This document shows positions 33,617-41,853 of a DNA stretch of 64,000 nucleotides, piece by piece. Under the pieces are notes generated by a model, which saw only the letters and a program-made list of their open reading frames with translations, ran no database searches and had not been told where the DNA came from. Origin of the DNA: Caenispirillum salinarum AK4 (GTDB taxonomy: Bacteria; Pseudomonadota; Alphaproteobacteria; Rhodospirillales; Rhodospirillaceae); assembly GCF_000315795.1 (NCBI RefSeq), contig NZ_ANHY01000004.1, positions 124,001 to 188,000 on the forward strand. Direction: 5' to 3'. Numbering within the stretch: position 1 is the stretch's first letter; each line of letters begins with the position of its first letter. A program made the translations under genes and the position numbers.

Positions 33617-34952
33617 ACGCGATCAGATGCACGAAAGAGCCCATGACGGACCCCCGGCGAAGGCCCTGGGAGCCCTGTTCGGCACCCAGCGCGTCGCGGG
33701 TTTCGAACAGCGGCGCGGCGTGCTCCGTGTCCTCGGACAGGACCGTGGCGTAGTGGAATTCGTGTCCCTGGAAGGACGCGCCGGACAACCCCAGCGGCCC
33801 GTCGTCGCGGAGCGTTGCGACGCGGTATCCCAGGTGCAGCCGGCGCTTGGCGAAGCTGGTCTCCAGCGGCAGCACCCCGGCCATGCGGTGACGGACGCCG
33901 GCGGCATCGGTGAGCGTCTCGCCCAGCACCATGTAGCCGCCGCATTCCCCGAAGATCGTTGCACCGCGCGCCGCCGCCTTCTCCAGCCCCTTCAGGAAGC
34001 GCTGGTTGGCCGCCAGCCGGCCGGCGTGCAGTTCCGGGTATCCGCCGGGCAGGTAGATGGCGTCGACCATGCCGTCGGGGGCCTCGTCGGCCAGGGGCGA
34101 GAAGGGCGTCACCGTCACCCCGCGCGCATACCAGTCGTCCAGCAGGGCCGGATAGGCGAAGGCGAACGCCGCATCCCGCGCCACCCCGATCCGCGCCCCC
34201 AGCGGCGGCATCACATGGCCCGGCGCGGTCGCCTCGGCGGTCGGCGGCGTCAGGGCGGCGGGACGGGCGAGCGCCGCCAGCGCGTCCAGGTCCAGGTGCG
34301 CCTCCACCGCGTCGGCGGCGGTGTCCAGGAAAGCGCGCAGGTCGGGATGCTCCAGCGCCTGGACGAGCCCCAGGTGCCGGCTTGGCAGACCCAGGTCCTT
34401 GAGCCTGGGCAGGCATCCCAGCACGGGAATGTGCGGCAGGCTCTCGGCCATGGCCTTGCACAGGATGTCGGCATGGCGGCCGGGCCCGACCTTGGTGAAG
34501 ACCACCGCCGCCACGCTCACGTCCGGCCGGTGGGTGGCGAAGCCGCGCACCACCGCTGCCGCGCTGGCCGCCTGGCCGGAGGCGTCCACCACCAGCACCA
34601 CCGGCAGCCCGCTCAGTGCCGCCAGCGAAGCGGTGGAGCCGTCGCCGCCCGCGCCGTCGGCCGGCGCGCCGTCGAAGAGGCCCATGACGCCTTCCACCAC
34701 CAGCAGCCGGCCGCGCCGGGCCTGACGGCCAAGCTGCGTGGCGATGCGCGCGGGGGCCATGGCCCAGGTGTCCAGGTTCAGGCAGGGCGCACCGGACGCG
34801 GCGGCATGGAAGGCGGGGTCGATGTAGTCCGGCCCCACCTTGGCCGACACCGGCGCAGTCCCCCGCCGCGCCAGCGCGCGCAGCAGGCCGAGGGTCAGCG
34901 TGGTCTTGCCGCCGCCGCTGGAGGGCGCGGCGATGATGAGGCCGGGAATCAC
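33597..34952 (-). CDS. cobB: cobyrinic acid a,c-diamide synthase
   Basis: Product of 451 aa. The N-terminal ATP-binding domain has the P-loop-like SSGGGKTTL (11-19) and VGPDYIDPAFH, and the C-terminal glutaminase has the GECGGYMVLG Cys loop and the GHEFHYA His. It amidates cobyrinic acid (or hydrogenobyrinate) side chains in cobalamin synthesis. The start is GTG 34952. It is the last gene of a minus-strand run with SCO, SafE and cobA, although other cobalamin genes are not in the window. Confidence 0.93.
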   Translation of the reverse strand: MIPGLIIAAPSSGGGKTTLTLGLLRALARRGTAPVSAKVGPDYIDPAFHAAASGAPCLNLDTWAMAPARIATQLGRQARRGRLLVVEGVMGLFDGAPADGAGGDGSTASLAALSGLPVVLVVDASGQAASAAAVVRGFATHRPDVSVAAVVFTKVGPGRHADILCKAMAESLPHIPVLGCLPRLKDLGLPSRHLGLVQALEHPDLRAFLDTAADAVEAHLDLDALAALARPAALTPPTAEATAPGHVMPPLGARIGVARDAAFAFAYPALLDDWYARGVTVTPFSPLADEAPDGMVDAIYLPGGYPELHAGRLAANQRFLKGLEKAAARGATIFGECGGYMVLGETLTDAAGVRHRMAGVLPLETSFAKRRLHLGYRVATLRDDGPLGLSGASFQGHEFHYATVLSEDTEHAAPLFETRDALGAEQGSQGLRRGSVMGSFVHLIASATGPA

Positions 34953-34965
34953 GACGCTCTGGTCC

Positions 34966-35586
34966 TTATGCCCCGGGGGCGCCCACGGCCTCGCGCAGGC
35001 CCTCGGCCATGGCGTCGGGCGTGGTGCCGTGGCTGAAGTGGCGCACGAACTCGCCCTCGGGGTTCATCAGGTAGGTGACGGAGGAATGGTCCATGAGGTA
35101 CGGCCCGTCGTCCTGCGGTTGTTTCTTGTAGTAGGCGCGGTAGGCCTTCACGGCGGCGTCCACCTGCTCCGGCGAGCCGGTCAGGCCCACCATGTCGGGG
35201 TGGAAGTGCGCAACGTACTTGCCCACCGCCTCGGGCGTGTCGCGCTCGGGGTCGACGGTAATGAACACCGGAGTGATCTTTTCCACGATCGCGGGGTCCA
35301 GGCCGTCCAGCGCGACGCCGACGGTGCCCAGGCTGGTGGGGCAGACGTCGGGGCAGAAGGTGTAGCCGAAGTAGACCAGCATCCACTTGCCCCGGAAATC
35401 CTGGTCGGTAACGGTCTCGCCGGCACCGTTCACCAGCTCGAACGGCCCGCCGATGGAGACGGCGGCGGTGGTTTCGCTGGTCGAGGCGCCGGGCACGCCG
35501 AACCAGTGCGCAAGGCGCGGGCCCAGGCCGACCGCGACCACGACCACCAGGGCGGCGACGATTCCGAGCACGGTTTTCATGTTCAT
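34966..35586 (-). CDS. SCO1/SenC-family copper protein
   Basis: Product of 206 aa with an N-terminal membrane anchor (VLGIVAALVVVVAVGLG) and a thioredoxin-like domain. The copper motif is CPDVC (C78, C82) with the distal His in LMDHSSVTYL. It delivers or senses copper for cytochrome oxidase assembly on the periplasmic side of the inner membrane. The start ATG 35586 has a GAAGAGA site. A gap of 13 bases separates it from cobB, and 34 bases from the SafE-type gene. Confidence 0.92.
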   Translation of the reverse strand: MNMKTVLGIVAALVVVVAVGLGPRLAHWFGVPGASTSETTAAVSIGGPFELVNGAGETVTDQDFRGKWMLVYFGYTFCPDVCPTSLGTVGVALDGLDPAIVEKITPVFITVDPERDTPEAVGKYVAHFHPDMVGLTGSPEQVDAAVKAYRAYYKKQPQDDGPYLMDHSSVTYLMNPEGEFVRHFSHGTTPDAMAEGLREAVGAPGA

Positions 35587-35620
35587 GGCAGGTCTCTTCG
35601 ATCGCAAGGGGAGGAGGCCG

Positions 35621-36385
35621 TCAGGCGACCATGGTCACCGCCAGGTATGTGAGGACGCCGGCGTTGAGCAGCAACAGGGCCGGCGCCACCTTGGCGACGA
35701 CGCCGCTCCACCGCTGTCCGGCAAGGTGGCCGGCGATGCCGACGCCGAACAGCGCCGGCATGGTGCCCAGCGCAAAGGCGATCATGCCGAACGCGCCCGC
35801 CACCGGATCGCCGCTGGAAGCCGCCGCCGCCAGCGCGCCGTAAAGCAGGCCGCAGGGAATGAACCCCAGCATCAGCCCCAGGACATAGCCGCGCCAGCCC
35901 GTCGGCGTGGAGAACAGCGGACGGGCCGCGCGCCCCACCTTGGCCGACCACCAGCTTTCCGCCTGGCGCCCGCCGGGCAGGGCCATCTTGAGCTTGGGGA
36001 TGGCGTAGCCCAGGAACAACAGCGCCGCCACCGCCAGCAGGCCCGCTGACAGCCACCGCAGCCCCTGCATGTCGCCCAGCGATCCGGCGGCCAGCGCCAG
36101 CGCCGCGCCGAGCGCCGCATAGGTGGTGGTGCGGCCCAGCTGGTAGGGCAGCAGGGCGGCGCCCGTCAGCCGGTGCCACTCGCGCATCTTGCTGGCGGGA
36201 ATGGTTTCCAGCCGGCTGGTGACCTGGCTGAGGACGAAGGGCCCGCACATGCCGGTGCAGTGGGTCAGCCCGCCGATCAGCCCGGCCATGACCAGGCTGA
36301 CGAGGAGGCTGCCGCGCTCAGTGAAGACGACCTCGCAATGGCTGAGGCCGGCGGCGAGCGATGTCATGAGGGCGTTCTGGTCCAC
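35621..36385 (-). CDS. sulfite exporter TauE/SafE-like membrane protein (UreH_2 type)
   Basis: Product of 254 aa with six to seven hydrophobic helices and the motif GGLTHCTGMCGPF near residue 40, which is typical of the UreH_2/CcoS-associated subgroup. LGFIPCGLLYGALAAA is a second conserved patch. Proteins of this subgroup occur beside cytochrome oxidase and copper genes; the Cys-rich loop may handle copper or a thiol. Placed directly upstream of SCO in one transcription unit. Confidence 0.85.
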   Translation of the reverse strand: MDQNALMTSLAAGLSHCEVVFTERGSLLVSLVMAGLIGGLTHCTGMCGPFVLSQVTSRLETIPASKMREWHRLTGAALLPYQLGRTTTYAALGAALALAAGSLGDMQGLRWLSAGLLAVAALLFLGYAIPKLKMALPGGRQAESWWSAKVGRAARPLFSTPTGWRGYVLGLMLGFIPCGLLYGALAAAASSGDPVAGAFGMIAFALGTMPALFGVGIAGHLAGQRWSGVVAKVAPALLLLNAGVLTYLAVTMVA

Positions 36386-36522
36386 GGTTCGGCGGTCCTG
36401 CGAAAGCGGCTGAGATGGCCTGTGGTCCGGCGGACGTGGTTTGCACGGGCGCCCGCCGGAAGCGCCACAGCATCACCCCCAGACTATGAAGGGGCCATGA
36501 TATTCCGCAACCGCCGCCGCAC

Positions 36523-37377
36523 TCAGCCGGCGCGCGCGACCGTCTTTTCCGCGTCCAGCACCGTGCGCACGGCCGTCGACGGCGGCGCGGCGGCGGGCGC
36601 AGGCGTCCACCAGTCCAGGTGTTCGCGGAAATCCACCGTCCTGCCCACCACCACGATGGCCGGCGGTGCGATGCCCTCGCGCGTGACCGCCTCGCCCAGG
36701 TCCTTGAGCGGCGCCGTGACCACGCGCTGCTCGGGCGTGGCGGCGCTGGCCACCACGGCGGCGCTGTCGGCGGGATCGCGGCCGCCGTCGATCAACCGCT
36801 CGATGATGGTCGGCAGGTGCTTGAGCGCCATGTAGAAGACGATGACCGGGCTGCCCTTGGCCAGTTCCGGCCAGCGGATGCCGTCGGGCACCTCGCCGGT
36901 CGAGGCATGGCCGGTGACGAAGGTGACGGCGGCGTTGGTGTCGCGGGTGGTGGCGGGGATGCCGGCGTAGGCCAGCCCGCCGACCCCGGCGGTCACACCC
37001 GGCACCACGCGGAAGGGAATGCCCGCCTGCGACAGGGCGCGGGCCTCTTCCGCGCCGCGCCCGAAGACGAAGGGGTCGCCGCCCTTCAGCCGCAGCACCT
37101 TCTTGCCCTCCAGCGCCAGCGCGATGAGGCTGTTGGTGATGTCGGGCTGTTTCGGGCTGGGCTTGCCGCCGCGCTTGCCGGCGTACACCAGTTCCGCGTC
37201 GGGGTTGGCGAGCGCCAGTGCGCCCTGGTCCACCAGCGCGTCATAGACCACAACGTCGGCATGGCCGAGCGCATGGGCGGCGAGCAGGGTCAGCAGGCCC
37301 GGATCCCCCGGCCCGGCCCCCACCAGCCAGACCCATCCGGGATCGAACGTCGGCAAGGAGAACGGCAGCGTGTCCAT
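36523..37377 (-). CDS. cobA: uroporphyrinogen-III C-methyltransferase
   Basis: Product of 284 aa of the SUMT family: VWLVGAGPGDPGLLTLLA, VVVYDALVD, LRLKGGDPFVFGRGAEE and VVPGVTAG, GIPATTRD in order. It methylates uroporphyrinogen III at C2 and C7, for cobalamin and siroheme. It is a single-domain enzyme without the CysG siroheme synthase half. The start ATG 37377 is the first ATG in the frame. A gap of about 140 bases separates it from the SafE gene, and 51 bases from the HEPN gene upstream. Confidence 0.93.
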   Translation of the reverse strand: MDTLPFSLPTFDPGWVWLVGAGPGDPGLLTLLAAHALGHADVVVYDALVDQGALALANPDAELVYAGKRGGKPSPKQPDITNSLIALALEGKKVLRLKGGDPFVFGRGAEEARALSQAGIPFRVVPGVTAGVGGLAYAGIPATTRDTNAAVTFVTGHASTGEVPDGIRWPELAKGSPVIVFYMALKHLPTIIERLIDGGRDPADSAAVVASAATPEQRVVTAPLKDLGEAVTREGIAPPAIVVVGRTVDFREHLDWWTPAPAAAPPSTAVRTVLDAEKTVARAG

Positions 37378-37428
37378 GCGCCGCAAGCTAGCGCAACCGG
37401 GGCCGCGATGCCAGTGGATAGCGCGCGC

Positions 37429-37929
37429 TCAGGGCGACGCCTCGGCCAAGTGGTTATGCAGTGTCTGCAGGGCGGCCTCGAAGCGCGGCACCAGCGCCAC
37501 GGCCCGATCCGCCTGCTCGGCCAGCCGGTGCGGGTCGAGTTGGCTGCCGTACATGTTGCGCTCGCGATGCCGGAAGGAGCAGAGGCCGCTCAACTCGGCG
37601 TGGAGGTCGCGATCCAGCAGCGGCGGCCGCACCTCGGGAAAGGGGCGGGCCACGCGGCGCAGAAGGTCCTGGTGCCAGCTGCCGCTGCGGGGAACGGGCG
37701 TCAGGTCCACGCCGGCGGCCACGCCGTCCATGATCTTCTCAAGGCCCGTGTAGACCTTCTCGGTCGCCGAGGCGACGGCATGAAAAGCCATCCACTTGTC
37801 CAGCGCATCGGCTCCGGAGCGGTCGCCCTGCAGTGCCCGTAAGCGCGCGGCGGCCTCGGACAGCATGGCGGCCTCCGGCTTCACCAGATCGTCAAGGTCG
37901 GCAAAGAGGTCAACGAAGGCTGGCAGCAT
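37429..37929 (-). CDS. HEPN-domain (HepT-like) protein, putative toxin of an MNT-HEPN pair
   Basis: Product of 166 aa, mostly helical. The core FRHRERNMYGSQLDPHRL resembles the R-x(4-6)-H/N-Y active-site region of HepT-like HEPN proteins, which are RNases or targets of AMPylation by their MNT partner. A start ATG 37929 lies inside the end of the upstream MNT gene (20-base overlap), the standard antitoxin-toxin order reversed or coupled. The exact RNase motif is not a perfect match, so an inactive variant is possible. Confidence 0.72.
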   Translation of the reverse strand: MLPAFVDLFADLDDLVKPEAAMLSEAAARLRALQGDRSGADALDKWMAFHAVASATEKVYTGLEKIMDGVAAGVDLTPVPRSGSWHQDLLRRVARPFPEVRPPLLDRDLHAELSGLCSFRHRERNMYGSQLDPHRLAEQADRAVALVPRFEAALQTLHNHLAEASP

Positions 37930-38251
37930 CCACCATCTCCGACAGGATGCGCGACGTCCAGGGCTCGCGCAGTTCGTCCAGGTAGGCGATCTCCACCGGG
38001 ATGTCGCCCGCGATCTCCTGCGCCCGGCTTTCGATGGCGTACTTGCGCGCGTGCGGGCACCGCACGGCGAGGTCCAGGTCCGACGCCACGCCGAACCGGC
38101 CCGAGACGAGCGAGCCGAACACCCACGTCTCGATCCCCAGCGCCGCGTGCTCCGCCGCGATGGCACGCGCCGCCGCCACGGCCCGCGCCCGGCGGGCCGC
38201 CACCTGGCGCTCTCGCACCACATCCATGCGTGTTCTCGCGGCGGCGGTCAT
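37910..38251 (-). CDS. MNT-type nucleotidyltransferase, putative antitoxin
   Basis: Product of 113 aa. The polymerase-beta-like signature is VFGSLVSGRFGVASDLDLAV, that is G-S-x10-D-x-D, with the metal Asps at about 55 and 57. Small MNT antitoxins (MntA) AMPylate a Tyr of the HepT toxin. The start ATG 38251 has AGGAG seven bases upstream. The N-terminal 30 residues are Arg/Ala-rich helices. It overlaps the HEPN gene by 20 bases, so both are translated together. Confidence 0.8.
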   Translation of the reverse strand: MTAAARTRMDVVRERQVAARRARAVAAARAIAAEHAALGIETWVFGSLVSGRFGVASDLDLAVRCPHARKYAIESRAQEIAGDIPVEIAYLDELREPWTSRILSEMVDAASLR

Positions 38252-38327
38252 GGGATTACTCCTGGAGTGCCTATGATCCCGCGAGGCGGCTGCTGGCGCA
38301 ATGGCCGTAGATCGCCCACGCGCCGCA

Positions 38328-38778
38328 TCAGAAGATGTCCACCGCATCGGCCCGAGCGGCGGTCGCCACCGCGTCGCGCATGCTCGACCAGGGCACGAGG
38401 TCGATGGGCTGTCCCACCAGCTCCGCAACGTCGGCGCGGAGGCTGGCGAGGCCGACGAGGGAGGGCGCCTGCCCCGGCTCGAACGCCACCGCAAGATCAA
38501 CGTCGCTGTCGGGGCGGGCATCCCCTCGCGCCACCGAGCCGAACACTGCAAGATGCCGGACCCCGCGCGCGCAAGGCCTCGCGATGGGGGCGGAGCCGGG
38601 CGATCACGGTGCCCACCGTCAGCGGGCGGGCCGCCGCCTCCTCCCGCGAAACGTAGTTCGATACCACCTCGCGCAGAAGGTCCTGCACGCTGCGGCCGTG
38701 CAAGGCGGCGAGCGCCTTGAAGCGATTGCGAAGCTCGGGCGGAACGCGGGCGGAAAGATACTGCTGCGGGCGGTCCAT
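38328..38778 (-). pseudogene. RHH-MNT fusion gene broken by a frameshift
   Basis: From ATG 38778 the frame encodes a ribbon-helix-helix domain (QYLSARVPPELRNRFKALAA) and then an MNT N-terminus (VIARLRPHREALRARG), but it runs off into another frame ending at 38497. The expected continuation, VRHLAVFGSVARGDARPDSD, is in the next frame (38328-38546) with no good start. The break falls in a GCGCGCGC run (38565-38572). Two extra bases there restore an uninterrupted protein of about 150 aa. It may be a pseudogene, a phase-variable gene, or a sequencing error. Confidence 0.75.
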
Positions 38779-38862
38779 CACAGGGGCTCCGAAAGGACAT
38801 GCGCACGTGTGCAAAAGTGTACGCGCCGTAAGGAAACGCGTCCACGTCTCCTGACGGCCGCA

Positions 38863-40875
38863 CTACGGCAGCGCGCGGGCCGGCAGGCCCTGCTCCGCCG
38901 CCGTCATCACCCGCTGCCAGACCTTGGCGGGAAGGCCGCCGCCGGTGACGCCGGCGGTGGGCGTGCCGTCGTCGTTGCCCATCCACACGCCCGTCACGTA
39001 GTGCGCCGTGTAGCCCACGAACCAGGCGTCGCGGCTGTCCTGGCTGGTGCCGGTCTTGCCCGCCTCGGGCCGGCCGGGAAGGTCCGCCGCCGATCCGGTG
39101 CCGTCGGAGACGACGGCGCTCATCATGGTGTTCATGGCCGAAACGACCTCCGGCGGTGCCACGCGGCCCGTCCCGCCGCCGGACCGGCGGTAGAGCACGC
39201 GGCCGTCGCGGGTGCGGATTTCCACGATGCCGTGGGGCACCACGCCCCAGCCGCCGTTGGCGAAGGGCACGTAGGCGCCCGTCAGGTCCAGCAGCGTCGT
39301 CTCCGACGTGCCGAGCGCAATGGACAGGTTGTCGGCGATGGGCGTGGTGACGCCGAAGCGGCGCGCGGTCCGCGTCACCGCGTCCACGCCCACGTCCTGC
39401 GCCGCCTTCACCGCCACGGTGTTGACCGACCGCGCCATCGCGTCGGTCAGGGTGATGGCGCCGAGATAGCGGCCGTCGAAGTTGCGCGGGCTCCAGCCGT
39501 CCACCGTCACCGGTTCGTCGGCCATGACGGTGGCCGGGCCCATGCCGTCCTCCACGGCCGCGGCGAACACGAAAGGCTTGAAGGCGCTGCCCGGCTGGCG
39601 CATGGCTTGCGTCGCGCGGTTGAACTGGCTGGCGGCGTAGGACCGCCCGCCCACCATGGCGCGCACCGCACCGTCGGTGTCAAGCACCACCACCGCGCCC
39701 TGGCCCACGGATTGAAGCTTGCCCTCGCGCGCCAGGGCCGCCGAAAGCGCGTCCTCCGCCGCCCGCTGAATGCCGGGATCCAGCGTGGTGACCACCGTCA
39801 GGTCCTGCTGCACGCGGCCGATGTAGGCCTCCAGGTCGTCCATCACCCAGTCGGCGAAGTAGCGGCCGGGCCGCGCCCGGTCCAGCCCCGCCACCTGAAG
39901 CCCTTCCGCCGCGCGCTCGGCCTGGCCGGCAGTCAAATAGCCGGCCTCCACCAGGTTGCCCAGCACCTCGCGCGCCCGCTTGGCGGCCAGGTCGGGATTG
40001 GCGGCCGGATTGTAGCGGCTGGGCGCCTTCATCAGCCCGGCCAGCACGGCGGCCTGCCAGAGGCTCACGCGCCGGGCGGAGACGTCGAAGTAGCGTTGCG
40101 CCGCGGCCTCCATCCCATGCACGCCCGCACCCAGGTAGACGCGGTTCATGTAGATGGTCAGGATTTCGTCCTTGGTGAAATTCTGCTCCAGCCACAGGGC
40201 GAGCAGTACCTCCTGCACCTTGCGCTTGATGGTGCGCTCGTGCGTGAGAAACAGATTCTTGGCCACCTGCTGGGTGATGGTCGACCCGCCCTGCACCACG
40301 TGCCCGGCGCGCAGGTTGGCCACCATGGCCCGCGCCAGGCCGAAGACGTCGAGCCCGAAATGCTCGTAGAACCGCCGGTCCTCCGTCGCCAGGATGGCCT
40401 GGGGCAGGTAGGGCGGCACGTCGTCCACCGTGACCACGGCGCCATAGACGTCGCCGAAGCTGGCCAGGCGCGAGCCGTCGGCGGCGACCACGGTGACGCT
40501 GGGCTGGCGGGTCATGGCCTCCACGTCGTCGACGCGCGGCAGGTCGTAGGCGAACCACGCCAGCACCCCCAGCGCGATGACGAAGCCCCAGATGCCGGCG
40601 ACCAGCGTCCAGCGGGCGAGCCGCCAGCCCCAGGTGCGGCGGCGCGATTTCGGCGCGGCCTTCCTTTTCCGGCCGTCGCCCCGCTTGCCGCCGCCGCGTC
40701 CACCGGCACCGCCGCCCGGGCGGCCCTTGGCGGGCGTCCCCGTCCCGCCCCGGCGCCCGTCGCCCCGGCTTTCCGAGTCGGGCCTTGCGCCGCCACGCCC
40801 CGCGCGGCGTCCGGCCATCAGGAACCGGCCGCCGAGCGCATCGAGAGCCGTGCGAACGGCGCCCTTGACGCGCAT
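38863..40875 (-). CDS. class A penicillin-binding protein (glycosyltransferase/transpeptidase)
   Basis: Product of 670 aa. A basic Gly-rich cytosolic tail (1-80) precedes one membrane helix (about 90-110). The glycosyltransferase has E165 in ATEDRRFYEHFG and GGSTITQQVAKNL. The transpeptidase has S430 in GSAFK, SVN (483-485) and KTGT (607-610). It polymerises and cross-links peptidoglycan at the periplasmic face; it is of the PBP1A/1B family, with no UB2H-like insert evident. The start ATG 40875; a second ATG at 40818 is possible. Confidence 0.93.
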   Translation of the reverse strand: MRVKGAVRTALDALGGRFLMAGRRAGRGGARPDSESRGDGRRGGTGTPAKGRPGGGAGGRGGGKRGDGRKRKAAPKSRRRTWGWRLARWTLVAGIWGFVIALGVLAWFAYDLPRVDDVEAMTRQPSVTVVAADGSRLASFGDVYGAVVTVDDVPPYLPQAILATEDRRFYEHFGLDVFGLARAMVANLRAGHVVQGGSTITQQVAKNLFLTHERTIKRKVQEVLLALWLEQNFTKDEILTIYMNRVYLGAGVHGMEAAAQRYFDVSARRVSLWQAAVLAGLMKAPSRYNPAANPDLAAKRAREVLGNLVEAGYLTAGQAERAAEGLQVAGLDRARPGRYFADWVMDDLEAYIGRVQQDLTVVTTLDPGIQRAAEDALSAALAREGKLQSVGQGAVVVLDTDGAVRAMVGGRSYAASQFNRATQAMRQPGSAFKPFVFAAAVEDGMGPATVMADEPVTVDGWSPRNFDGRYLGAITLTDAMARSVNTVAVKAAQDVGVDAVTRTARRFGVTTPIADNLSIALGTSETTLLDLTGAYVPFANGGWGVVPHGIVEIRTRDGRVLYRRSGGGTGRVAPPEVVSAMNTMMSAVVSDGTGSAADLPGRPEAGKTGTSQDSRDAWFVGYTAHYVTGVWMGNDDGTPTAGVTGGGLPAKVWQRVMTAAEQGLPARALP

Positions 40876-41076
40876 TTTGGCGCCCGCACTCAATCGCGGC
40901 GACTCGTGTGCTATCCGGGAGTCGTGGGTCGTTAGGCTTAGGGAGGGCTGCAACTTTCCGCTACTCGGCCTTTTGCGATGCGGGAAGAAAATGTAGAGTT
41001 CCGCTCCCTGACGCAACCCGGCCGTGACGGGCAGACACCAGAGCCGGGACCGCCAGGACGGAAAAGAGCATTGCCG

Positions 41077-41319
41077 ATGGACGAGGACCACACGCGGGGA
41101 GTGGAGCGGGTGAAGGACGCAGAGACGTTCGAATTGACCTTGGGCAGCGGCTTGGCGGAGCGTCTGCGGGCGCTGGCGGCGCGCTCGGGCCATCATGTCG
41201 AGGACTGCCTGGTGGAGGCAGTGGGGGAATACGTAGCGACACGCGAAGACTTCCTGGCCGCCATGTCCCATCTGGAAGAGGCCGAGGAACGGGTCTTCCT
41301 GCGCGTCGTTGGGGAGTGA
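41077..41319 (+). CDS. ribbon-helix-helix (CopG-like) small protein
   Basis: Product of 80 aa. The predicted beta strand FELTLG is followed by two helices (LAERLRALAARSG, VEDCLVEAVGEYVATRE), the pattern of RHH DNA-binding antitoxin-like proteins, and a C-terminal acidic helix (SHLEEAEERVFLRVVGE). A GGAAAAGAG site lies before ATG 41077. The gene lies alone: no toxin gene is adjacent on the same strand. It starts about 200 bases from the divergent PBP gene. Confidence 0.7.
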   Translation: MDEDHTRGVERVKDAETFELTLGSGLAERLRALAARSGHHVEDCLVEAVGEYVATREDFLAAMSHLEEAEERVFLRVVGE

Positions 41320-41490
41320 CGGGCAGGCTGCTTTGCGTTGCGCATCGCAGTCGGCGGCTCGCGGATTGCCTTGCGGATCGCGAACGGCGGAGGCACCGCC
41401 GCCTGGATTCAGAACAATTCCAAGCTGTTGAGAGTCGGCACGGCGCTTGCTGCCGGTGAATGACGTCCGTCATCCGCCGGGAAGCCCCTC

Positions 41491-41850
41491 ATGTCCGACC
41501 GCATCGAATCCTCTGGCGCCCGCGTCACCCTGGCCGCACCGTTGCCGAAGCGTCCCCCGCTGCGACTGCCTCCGGTCGCCGCTTGGCGTGCGCGCGCCGT
41601 GGACGGGATCGTCCGACAGGGCCTGCTGACCGTGCGCCGGGAACTGAACGACAGCGAAGCGGCCGAGAGTCTGGGCGCCGTTTTCTTCTCTCCTGCCCGG
41701 CGGAGGCGGCTGCCCGAGCACCAACACCAGACCCTGCGGGACCTGGCCGCCAGCCTGCGCGCCTGCCTCGACCCCGGGGCCGACCCCGTCCACTGGCGGA
41801 AGGTGACGGCGCTGATCGACGACCTGCTGGAAATGAAGGTGCGGGGGTGA
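41491..41850 (+). CDS. hypothetical protein, 119 aa
   Basis: Soluble Arg/Leu-rich product with no signal or membrane segment; the C-terminal half is helical (HQTLRDLAASLRACLDPG, HWRKVTALIDDLLEMKVRG). No domain recognised. It has typical codon use, and a start at ATG 41491 with a weak GGGAAG site. The stop at 41850 is three bases from the converging modC stop. Confidence 0.55.
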   Translation: MSDRIESSGARVTLAAPLPKRPPLRLPPVAAWRARAVDGIVRQGLLTVRRELNDSEAAESLGAVFFSPARRRRLPEHQHQTLRDLAASLRACLDPGADPVHWRKVTALIDDLLEMKVRG

Positions 41851-41853
41851 TGC

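Noticed and set aside
37429-38251. Reading 37429-38223 as one long HEPN ORF
   Set aside because: The part before 37929 is antisense-like low complexity; the MNT gene occupies the region in another frame with a good ribosome site.
38335-40935. Plus-strand frame opposite the penicillin-binding protein
   Set aside because: Antisense to a gene with full catalytic motifs; no own motif.
41077-41319. Calling the RHH protein at 41077 the antitoxin of the HEPN gene
   Set aside because: It lies on the other strand beyond the penicillin-binding protein gene, so no link is shown. It remains a lone RHH protein.
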